Assembly (NCBI GenBank): GCA_030549775.1
Contig: CM060177.1
Location: forward strand, 88,701,236 to 88,765,235
Direction of reading: 5' to 3'
Origin: Tamarix chinensis
Lineage: Eukaryota; Streptophyta; Magnoliopsida; Caryophyllales; Tamaricaceae
DNA: 64,000 nt
Of this stretch, positions 36,685 through 48,660 are shown one piece after another (position 1 is the first letter of the stretch; each line of letters opens with the position of its first letter). Made by a program: the position numbers and the translations under genes. Below the pieces are notes generated by a model. The model was given only the letters and a program-made list of their open reading frames with translations, did no database searches and had not been told where the DNA came from.

Positions 36685-38011
36685 CTTTAGTTACCAAAGA
36701 TAAGAGAAAAGTTGTTGCAATAAATATATGGTAACTACAAAAATGATAAAGATATTTTATCTACAAGTAGCATTCATATTTTGAAAACAAAAAAAAAAAC
36801 TCAAAAGATCGGATTTGTAGGTTTTGAAATTATCTTCCCAAAGAAAAAGAATTCTTTCACTTCCAACATCAAGTGATAAAGATATGGTTAAATTATTGAG
36901 GGCTATTTGAATATCTATGAATTTAGAAAATTGAGATAAAAATATATCTTTTCAAAAGATATATTTTTTCATATAATATCATTTAAGATCATCATTAAAT
37001 ATTAATTTTTACTAATAATGAGTACATAAAGGAAAAAAAATCATATTTCATATGTCAAAACATGCACCTCCTTAAAATATCCTAACTACCCACAAAAGAT
37101 AAGGAAAAATTTAGTGCTAAGAATATATTTTCAAGATTGAAATCATCACAATTTTAAATCCATATTTTTAATAAATCTTGTATAGAATCTGAATAAATAC
37201 AAAAGATAAAAGCTCTAGATCTCAAAATTATCATTTCAACGCAATACGAATCAATCAAATTTGATGTCTTATGAAGAGGTTATGATCAAACTATTATTTG
37301 TTGATAGAAGCTCAATAGATTTTAAATAAGGAAGCTTGTAAACAACCAAATAAAAATAAAAATGACTTATTTAAAAGACTACACAAATCATGACTCCTAA
37401 ATTTATTTATTTTTTAAAACAAAATATTGTGAAATCTAATTTTTCCCTTCTTGCTATTTTTGGTAAAAGAGGGCTTTTCTTTAAGCTTTTAAATTGTAGA
37501 AAAAATACAAGATTGCACTCCCAAAATAACTTATTGGATATTATGAACATGTTATTCTGAAAAAAAAATATTTAATATCTAGAAATAAAAATTATAAACA
37601 CCAAAAGTTTCCAAAAATGAGAGTTTTTAGAAAAAAAATTCAAATAAAGTTTCTCCATGGAAAAATTTAGGTAATAACGAAAGAAATATTTTTTATTTTA
37701 TTTACGGTACAATGAAGGATATGTTGCAAATATAATATAAATAGGAAAAAAAATATGGGGTATCAAGTTTCCACAAATAATAGTTTTTAAAAAAAATAAC
37801 ATTCAAATTTAAAATAAAGTTTCACCTCGGACAAATTTACATGATAATGAAGGGAGATATATATATTTTTTATGGTACAATAGAAGGATATGCTGCAAAT
37901 ACAATATAATTTAGAAATAAAAATATAATATCACAACAATGATTCCTTCATTTATTTTATTTAAAAAAAAAGGATGGTATCATTTATTGTAAGGTGATAA
38001 AAAAAACTACA
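36685..38011 (-). repeat. Element E-type LTR, second part
   Basis: From 'AGACTTTAGTTACCAAAGATAAG' onward the sequence matches 62857-63975 in the same orientation and order. Shared blocks include 'AGAATTCTTTCACTTCCAACATCA', 'CCACAAAAGATAAG', 'TCTTATGAAGAGGTTATG' and 'CAATGAAGGATATGTTGCAAATATAATATAAAT' (named here in part only). It ends at CTACA (38011) close to the gene's 3' flank. A similar TATGGGGTATC motif occurs once more near 37757, showing a partial internal duplication with the 37920 block. No gene is seen. Confidence 0.65.
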
Positions 38012-38232
38012 TATATTTCAAGTCGCATTAATTTATATTTAAGAGACCTTTCAATAAATCTTGTTAGGACGGGGATTTTTGAAAATAGAAGGAGGGAAAA
38101 AAAAAAAAAAAAACCTTTGTCTAGGAATGTGAAAATTTTCACTTGGCCCTCCAGTATCATAATTTAGAGAAAGAGTGCTTACCCAATACTAAAATGATAT
38201 ATAGATATAGATATAAATATAGACCTCCATAA

Positions 38233-40125
38233 TCATGATCCATACACATCAGAAACATGATGCGTCTTAAAGAATGCAAGCAAAGCATCATGTTCGTAAT
38301 CTTCACTGAACGCAATATTCACATCCGGTGATGCTATAAGCAGCTTCAAAAACCTTTCCTCAACATCAGACGATACCACATCTACTTCTTCTTTCTTAGC
38401 CTTCTCATAAAAATGTTCTGGATCTTGGGGACCAATGAGTATAAGTGACTTGAATGCAGGAGCTCTCTCTAAGAAAAATGTAATTATTTCTAATTCTTCA
38501 TCATTTCCGTTAAAATTGCTCAGCCGAAGCATCTTCAGATTATCGAAAACGCAGTCGACTGGGTCCATTTTCGGCTTTCGGAATTCCAACACGAAGTCTT
38601 CTTCCTCCTTTACTTCAGAAACCTGCATATTTATGTTTCATCATCAAATAGCTAGTCATACAGGATAATTTATAAATGCGACAAACTTTTGGTATCACAC
38701 ATAAAAAGTGATCATCTTAGGTAATTATTTTTTTTGAACTTTTTAGGGTAAGAAAGTTTCTAAAATAAGTGATTATGTAAGATAATTTTTTCTTAGTCCT
38801 AATACCAAACAAGGAGAAAAGCATCAACAGTAGGCAAACATGCTAGGGAAGAAGCATATATATCAATTACTTTTATAGAGACGTTCTCCAGGAGAGGGCA
38901 ACTGCAATGCTTAAAGAAACAGCAGACATCAGTGCTGAAAACTCCAAACAATGAACTGTTAAGAAGCTTCAGTTCGCGCAAATTACTAAAGGTAACCCGA
39001 AGATCTTTGATCAAATGTGGCTACAAAACAAAAAAGTCCCAGAAAGGGAAGTTAAATAAAAGACCGACCTTTTTTTTTCTTTTTTTTTTTTCTGATCTCA
39101 ACAAAATTAATGTAATTAACGATGGACTAGCTACTAGTAATTGTTGAACAGCTAGAGAAGATCAATTTGCTTACCACAAGATATCCAAGGTACAAAGTCA
39201 AGATTCTAATATGAGAAATTTCAGGCAAAATCTTCATAAAAGTATATAAAACACCACCAAATTCATCACCTCCTGTCCCAACGAAAGCTTCCTCTAAAAC
39301 ACCCATATTCCCCACAAATGTACACGAACTAAAATGCCCTGCACTCAACAACAACGACTTGATATTCGGCGCGGAGATCTCGACTACCGATGCATTGCGA
39401 CACTCGTACAACGTTAACCTCATAAGCTTTGAATTTCCCATAACCTTAATCTTATTAAGGGAACCACATTCCCTTAAAACCAACACTTCAAGTAACGGAC
39501 AACACCCAAGCAATGTCTCCAACATACCGCATGTGACATGAACTTCCCTGAGACACATAGTATGGAGGTAACCAAGCCCAGAAAATGTATCAGGTAGGAC
39601 CAAGATACATCTGCTCAGCTTCAATATATTTATGGACCGGGATTTGAAGACCAACGTAGGCAGCTCGAAGGCTTCGTTTCGACGGAGAACGTGTTCACCG
39701 TGGGATAAGAAGTGGACACGGATATGCCTACCAAAATCAAGATCAAGTTCTTGGACGTCTCTTGAAGTAGCAAACTCGATCCATTCATTGGCTTTCGCCT
39801 TGTGAAGGTCGCTGCATGGGTTGAAGAACAACCGGAATCTGTCAATCGTTTTAGGTACGTTGAGGGAGAGGATCTTGTCTAGGCTCTCTATGAACTTGGT
39901 CGGATTTTTCTGTTTCTTGGCAAAATCTTCACCAAAATCTAGGTTTTTGGTATGCACAATATGGTCTTTGGATAGGTCTTTCCATGATCTTGATATGAAT
40001 GATGTTAGGATTATGGAGGTTGTAGGAATGAAAGAGAGGATCCTATGAAGGATTTCACTTGGCAACTTGCTGATAAGATCATCTTCTTCTATTGTTGTTT
40101 CCTTCTCTTTTTCATGATGATCCAT
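38233..40125 (-). CDS. F-box/LRR protein with FBD-like C-terminus (three exons)
   Basis: The gene model is exon 1 40125-39175, exon 2 39020-38871 and exon 3 38622-38233 (stop). Introns are 154 and 248 bp with GTAAGC...TTTTGTAG and GTAATT...ATATGCAG borders, all phase 0. The joined product is 496 residues, with no internal stop. Residues about 15-55 (from 'DLISKLPSEILHRILSFI' on) are an F-box, which binds SKP1 of an SCF ubiquitin ligase. Residues about 150-350 hold irregular Leu-rich repeats with 'LPTLVFKSRSINILKLSRC' and 'CCPLLEVLVLREC'. Residues about 390-435 match the FBD pattern ('FDNLKMLRLSNFNG...LEIITFFLERAP'). The LRR part would choose the substrate for ubiquitination; the substrate is unknown. 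I chose Met at 40125 because the F-box begins 15 residues later. The frame stays open 70 codons further upstream, but that part crosses the TATA tract and has no domain. It is the only intact gene in the window. Expression is untested. Confidence 0.9.
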
Positions 40126-40158
40126 GGATTTTTCCTGTTTGACTTTCAGAGATGGGAG

Positions 40159-40174
40159 TATATATATATATATA
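40159..40174 (-). promoter_or_regulatory. TATA tract upstream of the F-box gene
   Basis: An uninterrupted run of eight TA dinucleotides lies 34-50 bp upstream of the chosen start codon in the direction of transcription. If it is the TATA box, the 5' untranslated leader would be only a few bases to about 20 bases long. If the true start of transcription lies further upstream, the tract is only a simple repeat. Confidence 0.45.
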
Positions 40175-40472
40175 GGACTGAACGAACAAAATGACTCCTC
40201 ATGGAATATAGTACTAATTGGTCCAACTTTGATGACATGCAACTGAGTAGGACCACATATTCTAATTTGCGATGCTTTCCACATATATATTTTAATGAGT
40301 AGATGAAAGCTGTTATATTTGTTCGCTAGTGTCATATTTTATTCTTCGATGTCCCCAACCATAATCATGGTTGCATTTTTATGTTGATGATAAATACTTT
40401 GTGCGTACTAGGTATGGAAATACAACATGCTAGCTATATATTAATTGCACTTCGTTTATGGTCTGAGCAATC

Positions 40473-40510
40473 TTGCATCATGTGTATGTATGCTAAATCC
40501 CATGATGCAA
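40473..40510. promoter_or_regulatory. Perfect 10-bp inverted repeat upstream of the F-box gene
   Basis: TTGCATCATG at 40473-40482 and CATGATGCAA at 40501-40510 are exact inverted copies with an 18-bp spacer, about 350 bp upstream of the start codon. The region around it (40336-40600) is unique-looking sequence of higher complexity than its surroundings. It could be a protein-binding site or a small hairpin; a chance match is possible. Confidence 0.4.
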
Positions 40511-40604
40511 CCGGATTCTGTTTTTCCCTGCTCGCATAAGCACTGCAATTTCTAAGCGTATACGAGGCTCATCATGTATCATACTGATATAATGATCAAA
40601 TCGG

Positions 40605-41655
40605 CACCCTTTTTTTTTTCTTTAAAAAAAAAAACATATCTCTTACTAAGATTATTAAAAATAAAAAAATTAGTATCATAAGGTTTATAAGATTTTTTCC
40701 CTACAAATATCTATCCATATTGATATATTTTTAAGAAAAAAAGTTAAAGTGGTGATTAAATATAACACAGTTTTGATAAAACATAAATATAATTATAATG
40801 AAACATGATATGTTAGTTTTTTTTTTTATAAAAAAGGTGCAACTAACATGGGTGAAAATTAATAGTAGTTATGGTAAAATATAAATACAAAAATGGTGAA
40901 ACATAGAGTAAGTTGTGTGCGAACAAAATAAGAGAAAATTAGATCAATAGATAAGTCCAGTAGTTACTCCTCATATTGTCAATATATAAGTTTTATTCCC
41001 AACATAATCAATAGTGGTAAATCATGGATTTAATTATAGTAAAACATAAAATAATAATGGTGAAATATAATGACAAATATGGTGAGTTATGACAAATTAG
41101 AGTTATCAGAAATATCACAATTAACATTAGTAAAATATAATAACAATTATGATAAAACATAAAAGCAACTACAGTGAAATATGCAAACAACAGTAGTAAA
41201 ATATAGAGTCAAATATTGTGAAACATAAAGGCAATTATGGTGAAACATAATACAATTATGGTGAGATATAAAAATAATTTTGGAGAAGCATGACAAGTTA
41301 GTTTTTTACAAAATAATCACAAACTAACATTGGTAAAATATGGAGGCAACTATTATTAAATAAGAAGGCAATAGTGGTGATACATAAGTATCAGAGTGGT
41401 GAAACATAAAAAAAAATTATGGTTAAACATAAAAATACCAATAGTGAAACCAATGCTACTATAAACCGGTGGAACTAACTACGATTATAGTGAAACATAT
41501 AACAATATTTCACATAATATTTTTTTAAGTTATAAGTACATTAATATTAGTTTTATGTATAGGAAAAAAATCTCAATGATAGGATGATATATTTTTTTAA
41601 ATCACCTTAATAAAAAAATAAATTAAGTTAAAAAAAGAAAAAAAAAACTACTAAA
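40605..41655. mobile_element. Inverted-repeat element filled with a degenerate minisatellite (candidate)
   Basis: The outer 100 bp on the left (poly-T/poly-A, then 'TAGTATCATAAGGTTTATAA' and 'GATTTTTTCCCTAC') resemble in inverted form the outer 100 bp on the right ('TATAGGAAAAAAATCTCAAT', then 'AGGATGATAT', then poly-A). Between them, 40740-41520 is a loose tandem array of a 22-30-bp unit around (A/T)TGGTGAAACATAAA. No coding frame and no clear target duplication are visible. The layout suggests a non-autonomous DNA transposon. The minus-strand frame at 41008-41190 is a product of the repeat. Confidence 0.55.
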
Positions 41656-41663
41656 TATACTAT

Positions 41664-42140
41664 GAGAAATGATTACATGGTATACTAATTTAACATTGCT
41701 ATCAATCTTATTTATATTAGAATAGAGCTATATACATAAGAGTTTGTTACCACAAAATAAGGAGGGAGAAAGATACAAACATAGCATACACTATTATTAC
41801 TTTAAAATAAAGAAGAAAGATGATTTATTACTAGAAATTATCAACCATTAAGAAGACCGATGTGATGCTTTGGTAACTTTTCTAATGGCATTGCTCACTT
41901 TTATCGGATCTTAGGTATAGTTCTGTATCATGCCCCCTCATCAAGCCTATAGAAGAAGCTTTAGACATGCCAAGTTTGGATCATAAGAATTCAAATTATC
42001 CCTAAGCTAAAGGCTTGGTGAAGACATCTGCAACATGTAATAGTGAGCGTATAAAATGAGTGACAAGGGCCCCAAGGAAAAATTACTCTCAAACATAATG
42101 ATAATTGACGTCAATATGCTTTATCTAAGCTTTAAAGATT
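41664..42140 (-). mobile_element. Reverse Ty1/copia fragment: LTR, polypurine tract and RNase H end
   Basis: On the minus strand, 42128-42005 reads a decayed 'IDVNYHYV...FFLGALVTHFI...VADVFTKPLA', the end of copia RNase H. It is followed by GATGAGGGGGCA (reverse of 41931-41943), a typical copia polypurine tract, and by TGATACAGAAC, an LTR start (ending at 41930 on the plus strand). The LTR may extend left to about 41664 (near 270 bp). The rest of the element is absent. Confidence 0.65.
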
Positions 42141-42965
42141 AGCATTACCAACAAATTCCTTAAGCATGATTGCATTCAAATTTCAATCATGAGGTTGTTA
42201 AAGTATGATTTTGGGGGATAAGTATGATATTTTGGAGTATGATGGCATATTATCCATTTTTGACTATTTTGATGAATTATGAGGCATGTCAGCTAATTTG
42301 ATTTCTAAGCATGAATTTGATGTAATCAACATGATTTATATGACTTTAAAAGTTTATGAGAATGCTAGAGATGCATGAGTGATTTAGGAACTTATTTGAA
42401 TTAAATTGCATGTAATATACTTAGTTTTCCTGAGAAAACTATCACCTAGTGGAAGGAAAAAATAAGTCAACTAATTTTAAGCAATCAATCAACTAGTTAA
42501 ACTAAAATTTATGCTTTTATTTTTTAACTTTCACCAATAAAGTAGTTAAGGCTTAATTAGTGAACAAGCAAACTAGTTAATTGGTACCATTAAACTAGTA
42601 AATTTGTTTATTTGTTTTGCTATCTACTTGTTGTTACTTCTTCCAAACCAATTAGATAGTTTGTTGCACCAATTAACTAGTTACTTGTGGTAATTTTGAG
42701 GGTTTTTTTGGGTTGAATCCTTGTGGTTTGACCATGATTTGGCATTGGTCTTTAACGTTTATGTGAGTTACCTTAGTATCCATCTTTGTATTTATATTTT
42801 TGCCTTAAATAATTGAATAAAAGGAACTGGTAAATGGATGAGGAATATTTAGGTGTCTTTTTCGAGTATACATACTTAGGGTTATGTTGTCATGGTTTCC
42901 TAATTTTGTTTTAGCACTTCTAATTTATTTCAAAACAAGTCTTCCATTCCTAAAATTGGAGGGTG
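42141..42965. other. LTR-like sequence with ACTAGTTAATTGGT palindromes, no gene
   Basis: The stretch holds about eight imperfect copies of the AACCAATTAACTAGTT-type palindrome between 42480 and 42690, as in the LTRs at 1454, 9880 and 60806. It has no protein frame. It may be a fragment of a Sirevirus-type or gypsy LTR. It ends where gag-like sequence of element C begins. Confidence 0.35.
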
Positions 42966-42979
42966 TTATACTACCAAGT

Positions 42980-43700
42980 GGGTTTAGTGTTATACTCTTT
43001 CTTGATCTTTCCTCCAAAACCCTATGTATCCGGCTTCCTCCTTCCTAGAATAGAAGCTTTTTTTTTATAATAGATTAAAGATAACAAATACAATGTGGCC
43101 AAGTCTTAAAAATCCACAACATCCCTAATCCTCTAGATGTTAAAATGGATCCTATACTCAAACTGATAGACCACCATCAACTCGCTAGCTACAATCCCTA
43201 GCATAAGCATCAATAACTTGGTAAATCAAGCATGATACTACCTCAAAGTTATGCTCCTTTGAGTCTGCTACATGAACTCTTTTATCTTGTCCTTCTTAAG
43301 ACTCTAGGGGTAAAACTTAGTACAAATCACCATCTTAAAATCTTACTAGGACATTGGCGATCCTCCCTACACATGATGACTTAACCAATAAGTATTGGCA
43401 ACTCCTTGTAAGAAGAAAGATACAATGCTCGTCATTTGAGATGGTGGGTAGTCAATTGCCTCCATGTCATGGATCCATCCTTCCAAGATGACTAGGTTCT
43501 CGTCACTAGTGCAAGTAAGAAATTGATATCCCGTAACCCTTTGAATTTAGTCCTCTTCAATACCTTTCTATGGGTAATGCAATGGTGGTGGTGGTGGTGG
43601 CAGCTAAGTTTGAGGCGTATGCCAGACGAACTAGATGAACTCCTTGAAGGTCTTCTATAAACAACCAATGCAATCATTAAGTGTCATGCTAATTTAGCTG
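42980..43700 (-). pseudogene. Element C gag remnant (reverse Ty3/gypsy)
   Basis: Read on the minus strand, the segment has gag character like that in element A. Near 43350-43480 a stretch beginning 'WMHDMEAID' resembles the gag start of the core, and near 43070-43320 it carries the 'LRLGHIVFVIF' and 'VIDAYA' pieces. A (GGT)n run at 43579-43600 gives a His-rich tract in the false minus-strand frame at 43492-43677. Stops break all frames. Protease and the rest of pol are missing, so the element is truncated on its 3' side. Confidence 0.5.
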
Positions 43701-43927
43701 TAAAGTAAGAAATACGTTAGAAAAAATATTCCTATATTACTAACACATAATTCACAAAACTACATTCAAAGTCAACCTAGGCTACCCATTCTCAATTCCT
43801 CACAAGTTAATTTAGGTTGTCAAAGAATCGAGTTTTTCTATAATCATGAAATGGATTAATAAAATCATGTAAAGGATCATCTGAAAACCTATTTCTAAAA
43901 ACAAAACATGGTAATCAAATCCAAAGA

Positions 43928-43940
43928 TTTGATACCAATT
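43928..43940 (-). other. Primer-binding site of element C
   Basis: TTTGATACCAA is the reverse complement of TTGGTATCAAA, matching the initiator-Met tRNA primer-binding signature. It lies two bases from the LTR start TATAACACCCC at 43941. Confidence 0.65.
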
Positions 43941-44177
43941 TATAACACCCCAAATTTAACTACTTAATTTTTCTTCTTTATAGTAGAAGCTTATAACCAA
44001 AATATCGGGTGTTACCGTCGTAACTGATGTAAGCCTGACTTACCATACTATCCTCACATCAATCACAAGGTTAAAAATATTAAAATTAAAATAGATTGAC
44101 TAGAATGAGATCAGATTTATAACATAAATATGGGTTTGAAGCTTTACTCTAAGTACAATAAAAATAAAATACAAAAC

Positions 44178-46018
44178 TGTGATTTTTGACTGGGTATTTG
44201 AGCACAACGTAACATTATGTTGGTTCATGTAGGTATTGGAGAAGAAGTTTGATGTACTATAAAGGCAATTGTGAGAAACACGGGATATCATATTAATAAA
44301 AATAGTCTATATTTCTAGAAGAAACTTTTGATGCGTTTTAGGAAAAATTCAAAAGTAAGGTAATAAACATAGGGTCCCGTATTTCCTAAACACATACCAT
44401 ATTTTTTTCTTATTTCTGAAATATATATTTTTTTTTCATAGGATTTTTTCTTCTATAAAGGGATACATGTTGAAACCCTATACATTGAGACTCATGAGTC
44501 CCACCTTCTTCTTCTTCTCCATAGAATTCTCCATTCAAACATAATTGCAGATTTATCTAATTGATTGATTTATTAGTTTAATCATCATGTAATTACATAA
44601 GAGCACGAATAAATATCTTTACTTTTTTCTCTATTATTTTATTTTTTGATTGAATCCTCAATTTTGCATAATATTTTCAATTTTGATTTGGTTTGTATCT
44701 CTCTAAATCCATGCTAATTCTATAATAATTTGGTACCAGAGGTTATTTTGGGTACCCAAATCCAAAGCGATTGTGGTGGCTTGCTTAGTCACTAGCTCAT
44801 ACTTTACATTTGTGAGATTCTTGATGTATGATGTGATTAGTACCAATTTTTGTATTGCTCTTGTGGTGATAATGTGTGTGGTGAGTCTCTTGAATAATTT
44901 GGTTAAGGCTAGTGCAGATTCTAAGGTACTTGGTGAGTATAATATCGACTTTTTATTGAGTATGTGTTGTCGACTATTCTATTGATAGGTTACTATGATC
45001 TTAGTTGTGGTCCTGATGATTAGAGGTACACTAGTTTCCTATTGTTGGACCTTATAAGTTCTAAGGTTATGTGTGTGGCTATGATAGAGGCATTTTAAGA
45101 AGCCTTGTGACTTGGTGGTTTAGTACGAGAGTTAGGGTTTGGTTATGGTGCTCTAGTTGTTTGTGGTGATAGTAAGAGTGTTATCTATTTAGTGAAGAAT
45201 CATATTTATTTACATCATCGAATGAAACAAATTGACATCAAGTATTACTTTATCGGAGGTATTGTTGTTGCAGGCAAACTTGTGTTGGAGAAAGCAGGTA
45301 GTTTGGATAATCCAACTAATATGTTAACAAAGCCACTGACTGTAGGTAATATCAAGTGTTTCTTGAACTTGATTGGAGTTCATAGGCTATGAGGTCCTTT
45401 GTTGGGCTAGATTTGTTTTTTTATAAAAGTATTTACATGTTATGTGTCATAAATACTACATCATGGTGGAGAATTATGAGTTTTGAATGGGTATTTGAGC
45501 ACAACATAACATTGTGTTTTTTCATGCAGGTGTTACAGAAGTTTAATGCAGTATGGAGGTTTATGTGAGAAACATGGGGGTATCGTGTTAATAATCACAA
45601 TTTTTATTTCTAAGGAAAAAAATTTACGTGTTTTGGGAAAAACTTGAAAGTAAGGAAATAAACATGGGGGTCTCATTTTTCCTAAACATAGCCTATATTT
45701 TTTTCTTCTTATTTTGAAAACATGTTGTTTTAGCCTATAAAGTTTTTTCCCTCTAAAAAGGAGACATGTTGAAACCTTAGACATCGAGATTTGTGCATCC
45801 CAAATTCTTCTTCTTCTCCATAGAATTATCTATATAATGAGAATTATACATTTGTGTAATTGAATGATTGATTAGTTTAACAGCCTATAATTACATAGAA
45901 TGAAAAAATATCTCTATTTTTTCTTCAATTGTTTTATTTTGTGATTGAATCCTCAATTGTACATAATCTTGTTAATTTTGATTTAGCTTGGATCTCTCTA
46001 AATCAAGATAATTCCACA
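44178..46018 (+). mobile_element. Internally deleted Ty1/copia element with both LTRs
   Basis: Two directly repeated LTRs of about 545 bp lie at 44178-44724 and 45475-46018 (shared 'GGGTATTTGAGCACAAC', 'TTCTTCTTCTTCTCCATAGAAT' in part, 'GATTGAATCCTCAATT'). A primer-binding site TGGTACCAGAGG is at 44731-44742. A polypurine-like tract TGGTGGAGAA lies just before the second LTR. Only about 750 bp of internal sequence remains, and the single recognisable coding piece is the RNase H end. Flanks AAAAC and AAAAA are a poor target duplication, so the exact ends may be off by a base or two. The host LTR of element C resumes on the right. Confidence 0.85.
45057..45391 (+). pseudogene. Copia RNase H C-terminal remnant
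   Basis: The plus-strand frame ends at 45391 with 'GDSKSVIYLVKNHIYLHHRM', 'IDIKYYFI' and 'NPTNMLTKPLTVGNIKCFL', which is the standard end of Ty1/copia RNase H (family: D-S-Q-S-A-I...H-I-D-V...D-M-L-T-K-P). One stop lies near 45099, further upstream. The missing gag, integrase and RT show that the element was deleted internally while the LTRs stayed. It would have degraded RNA in the RNA-DNA hybrid. Confidence 0.8.
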
Positions 46019-48660
46019 AAAAAAAAGGATATCATGGAGCTAAAAATCCAAAAAGGTATCTAGATAATTTTTTTTTGGATAACATGATTCTACACCCATC
46101 CCTTAATATAAAGCATCAGTTAACCCCATTCAATGCATCATAGGCAGCAAAATCATGCAGCTGGTCCTCAATGAATTGTACAAAAGTACCAGGGTCATCT
46201 ACTCATGAAAGTGAGTACCATCCATGAGAAGGATGGTCAGTACGCTACATACTAAGAAAGGTGACAATATTGCCAAGTCAAGGATTCAGTTAAACACATG
46301 CATATACAGTAGAGAATAAGTATATATGCGAAACACATAAATATTACAAGGTAAGTATTGATAAAGGCTTTTTTATTAGATATAATAGTTTTCATTCTTT
46401 TATTTATGTTATTTTTGAGACCCCACTATTCTTAAACAGGGGAAAGTTCAAAAGCACCTCTTAGGGACAACACACCTAAGCCACTATTATCGTCTGGTAG
46501 AACGAACCTAACACCTTAATCCTAACTCACGTACTCTTTCACTTTAATTCATTAATATATCATCCAATAAATTACTTATCTCAAATTTTATTATATTTCA
46601 CGTTGATTTTAGGGCCCCATTATTCTTAATCCGATAAAAAGGACCAATGCACTTCTCAAGGCAAAATGCCTCTAGGCCACTATTATCGGCTTGTGGAATA
46701 GATTCATAAAACACCTCAACCCAACTCATGTGATCTCTTGCTTTAAATGATTAATGTCTAATTCATGATTGATTTAAAGAGTTCATAACATATTCAAATT
46801 AGGTAAGGCACATCACAAGGATCATAAAGTCATTATCTAGGGTTAAGACCCTCAAAATTCTTGAAACACTGATTTCACATTTTAGTTGTAACTTCTCTTC
46901 TATTACTCTTTTATCCACTAAAATTAATACCTTTTCCTCAAATATTACTATTATTATTAATATAATTTAATTTCAAATCCTAAGTCTAAGTTCTTGCACA
47001 TACGGTAATAACCCTATCTCAAAAGTTACTATATATAGGGCTGATAAACACTAATTTCACAAATCTATCATAATTTTTCCTATAGGGATCAAAAAAATAT
47101 AATTTCAATATAAATTTACAAAACACAAATGTTAACAATATATTAAAATTTTGTGGTCTAACTCTATCATTTCCTTTATGTGATAATAACCTTCTCAGTT
47201 TAGGGTTAATATTCCCAAATCATGCCCTTTTCATACTTTGTTAAACTTTTTCCATTCACTACTACTCTAAGCACTTCATATAAATTACTTTACATATATT
47301 AAATAATATAATATATTAAAATACCATGATTCCCATATTAAAACCATATTGACAAAAATGCCCTTACCTATAAAAAAATCCCTTATTTTATGTCAATCTT
47401 ATATGTTTTGATAACATTATTTTCAAATCTTCCACTATCACCATAAGCCTTATTATACTCACTTCACACTCATCATACCTTAATAGACCCATGTTATAAA
47501 TATACATCACATCGAGGGTTTTCTACATAATATAATGACATCGCATAATCTCCACTTACTTATTTTATATTATATAATATCAACCTCATATTATAGCATT
47601 ACCTATCATACATTTAATCACAAGATAATTATAACATGGTATAACACAAAAACATACTAAACTCATTGCAATGAAAAGTCTTAGACTGCAACGATTATCC
47701 TTACAAAAATTACTTTTAGTCTCTACGCACATAAATCCTATCTTGTCTCCTCTAGAACCTTGAAAATGCCACTTGAGAAACCATAATAAAACACCAACAA
47801 AAGTTAATACCATAATTAGACAAAAGCTAAGGGAATGGTGTGTAGAAAAACAAAGGAAAAATGAAACAAACTAAATGTGTGATTCAGGAAACCTTTGCTC
47901 AATCAAGTAGAGAGGAATTACAACATGTTCCAAACAAAGGGGTGGCAACGGTTAGTTGTGTTGCTGCTAGGGGCAAGCACAAGTAAGGGAGGCTAAAAAA
48001 AGGGGTGGAACTAGTAGGAATGGCCGAAGGTGGAGTTTAGTCCAAGGTTGGTGTGGTCTAATGGTGGGGTTGGTGATGTAGAAGCAGACACTCAAGAATT
48101 GGATTTCATAATTATGGAACTAATTATTCTTCATTTGGAAAGTATCTCCCATAAATTTGAATACAAATGGATGGTTATGTTGTTAGAAAAGTACCATACA
48201 AGCTACTATGTGTCTCTGTGCATGTACATAGCATGAATGGAATGTATGGCCACGTGCATGGGGAGGAAATATGTAGCTTGGTCATGTGAATTTATTAATT
48301 TAGCTAATTAATTATTTAAGTAGTAGGGTTGGATATTTTCTAGAGTATAAATTTCGCATAAAGTAGCATAATATCTTTTAGCTTCATATCTTTTTGAATT
48401 ATGCTTTTTAGCTAACTAATAGATTAGATACATAGGCCATTAAAAGACATGATTATGTAAGAAATAGATGATCAATATTGAAGTTGAATGCAAAGTTTCA
48501 TTTTGTGCGAGTTCAATTCAAGTTAATCAAATTTGTATAAACGATTTTAGAAATTAAGTCCTATCATTTATTCTCTAAAAAATCCACATTTTTCTAGCCA
48601 TAATTATCATCCAAACATCACCCTAATTTGAAGCCAATTAAATCCCTAAATCAGTTTGGC

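Noticed and set aside
38435..39845. Other frames of 60-77 codons on both strands inside the F-box locus
   Set aside because: They are shadows of the spliced exons in other phases or on the other strand.
39127..40335. Single-exon 402-codon frame with start at 40335
   Set aside because: The first 70 codons cross the TATA tract and have no domain, and the last 15 read into an intron beginning GTAAGC; the three-exon model from 40125 is better supported.
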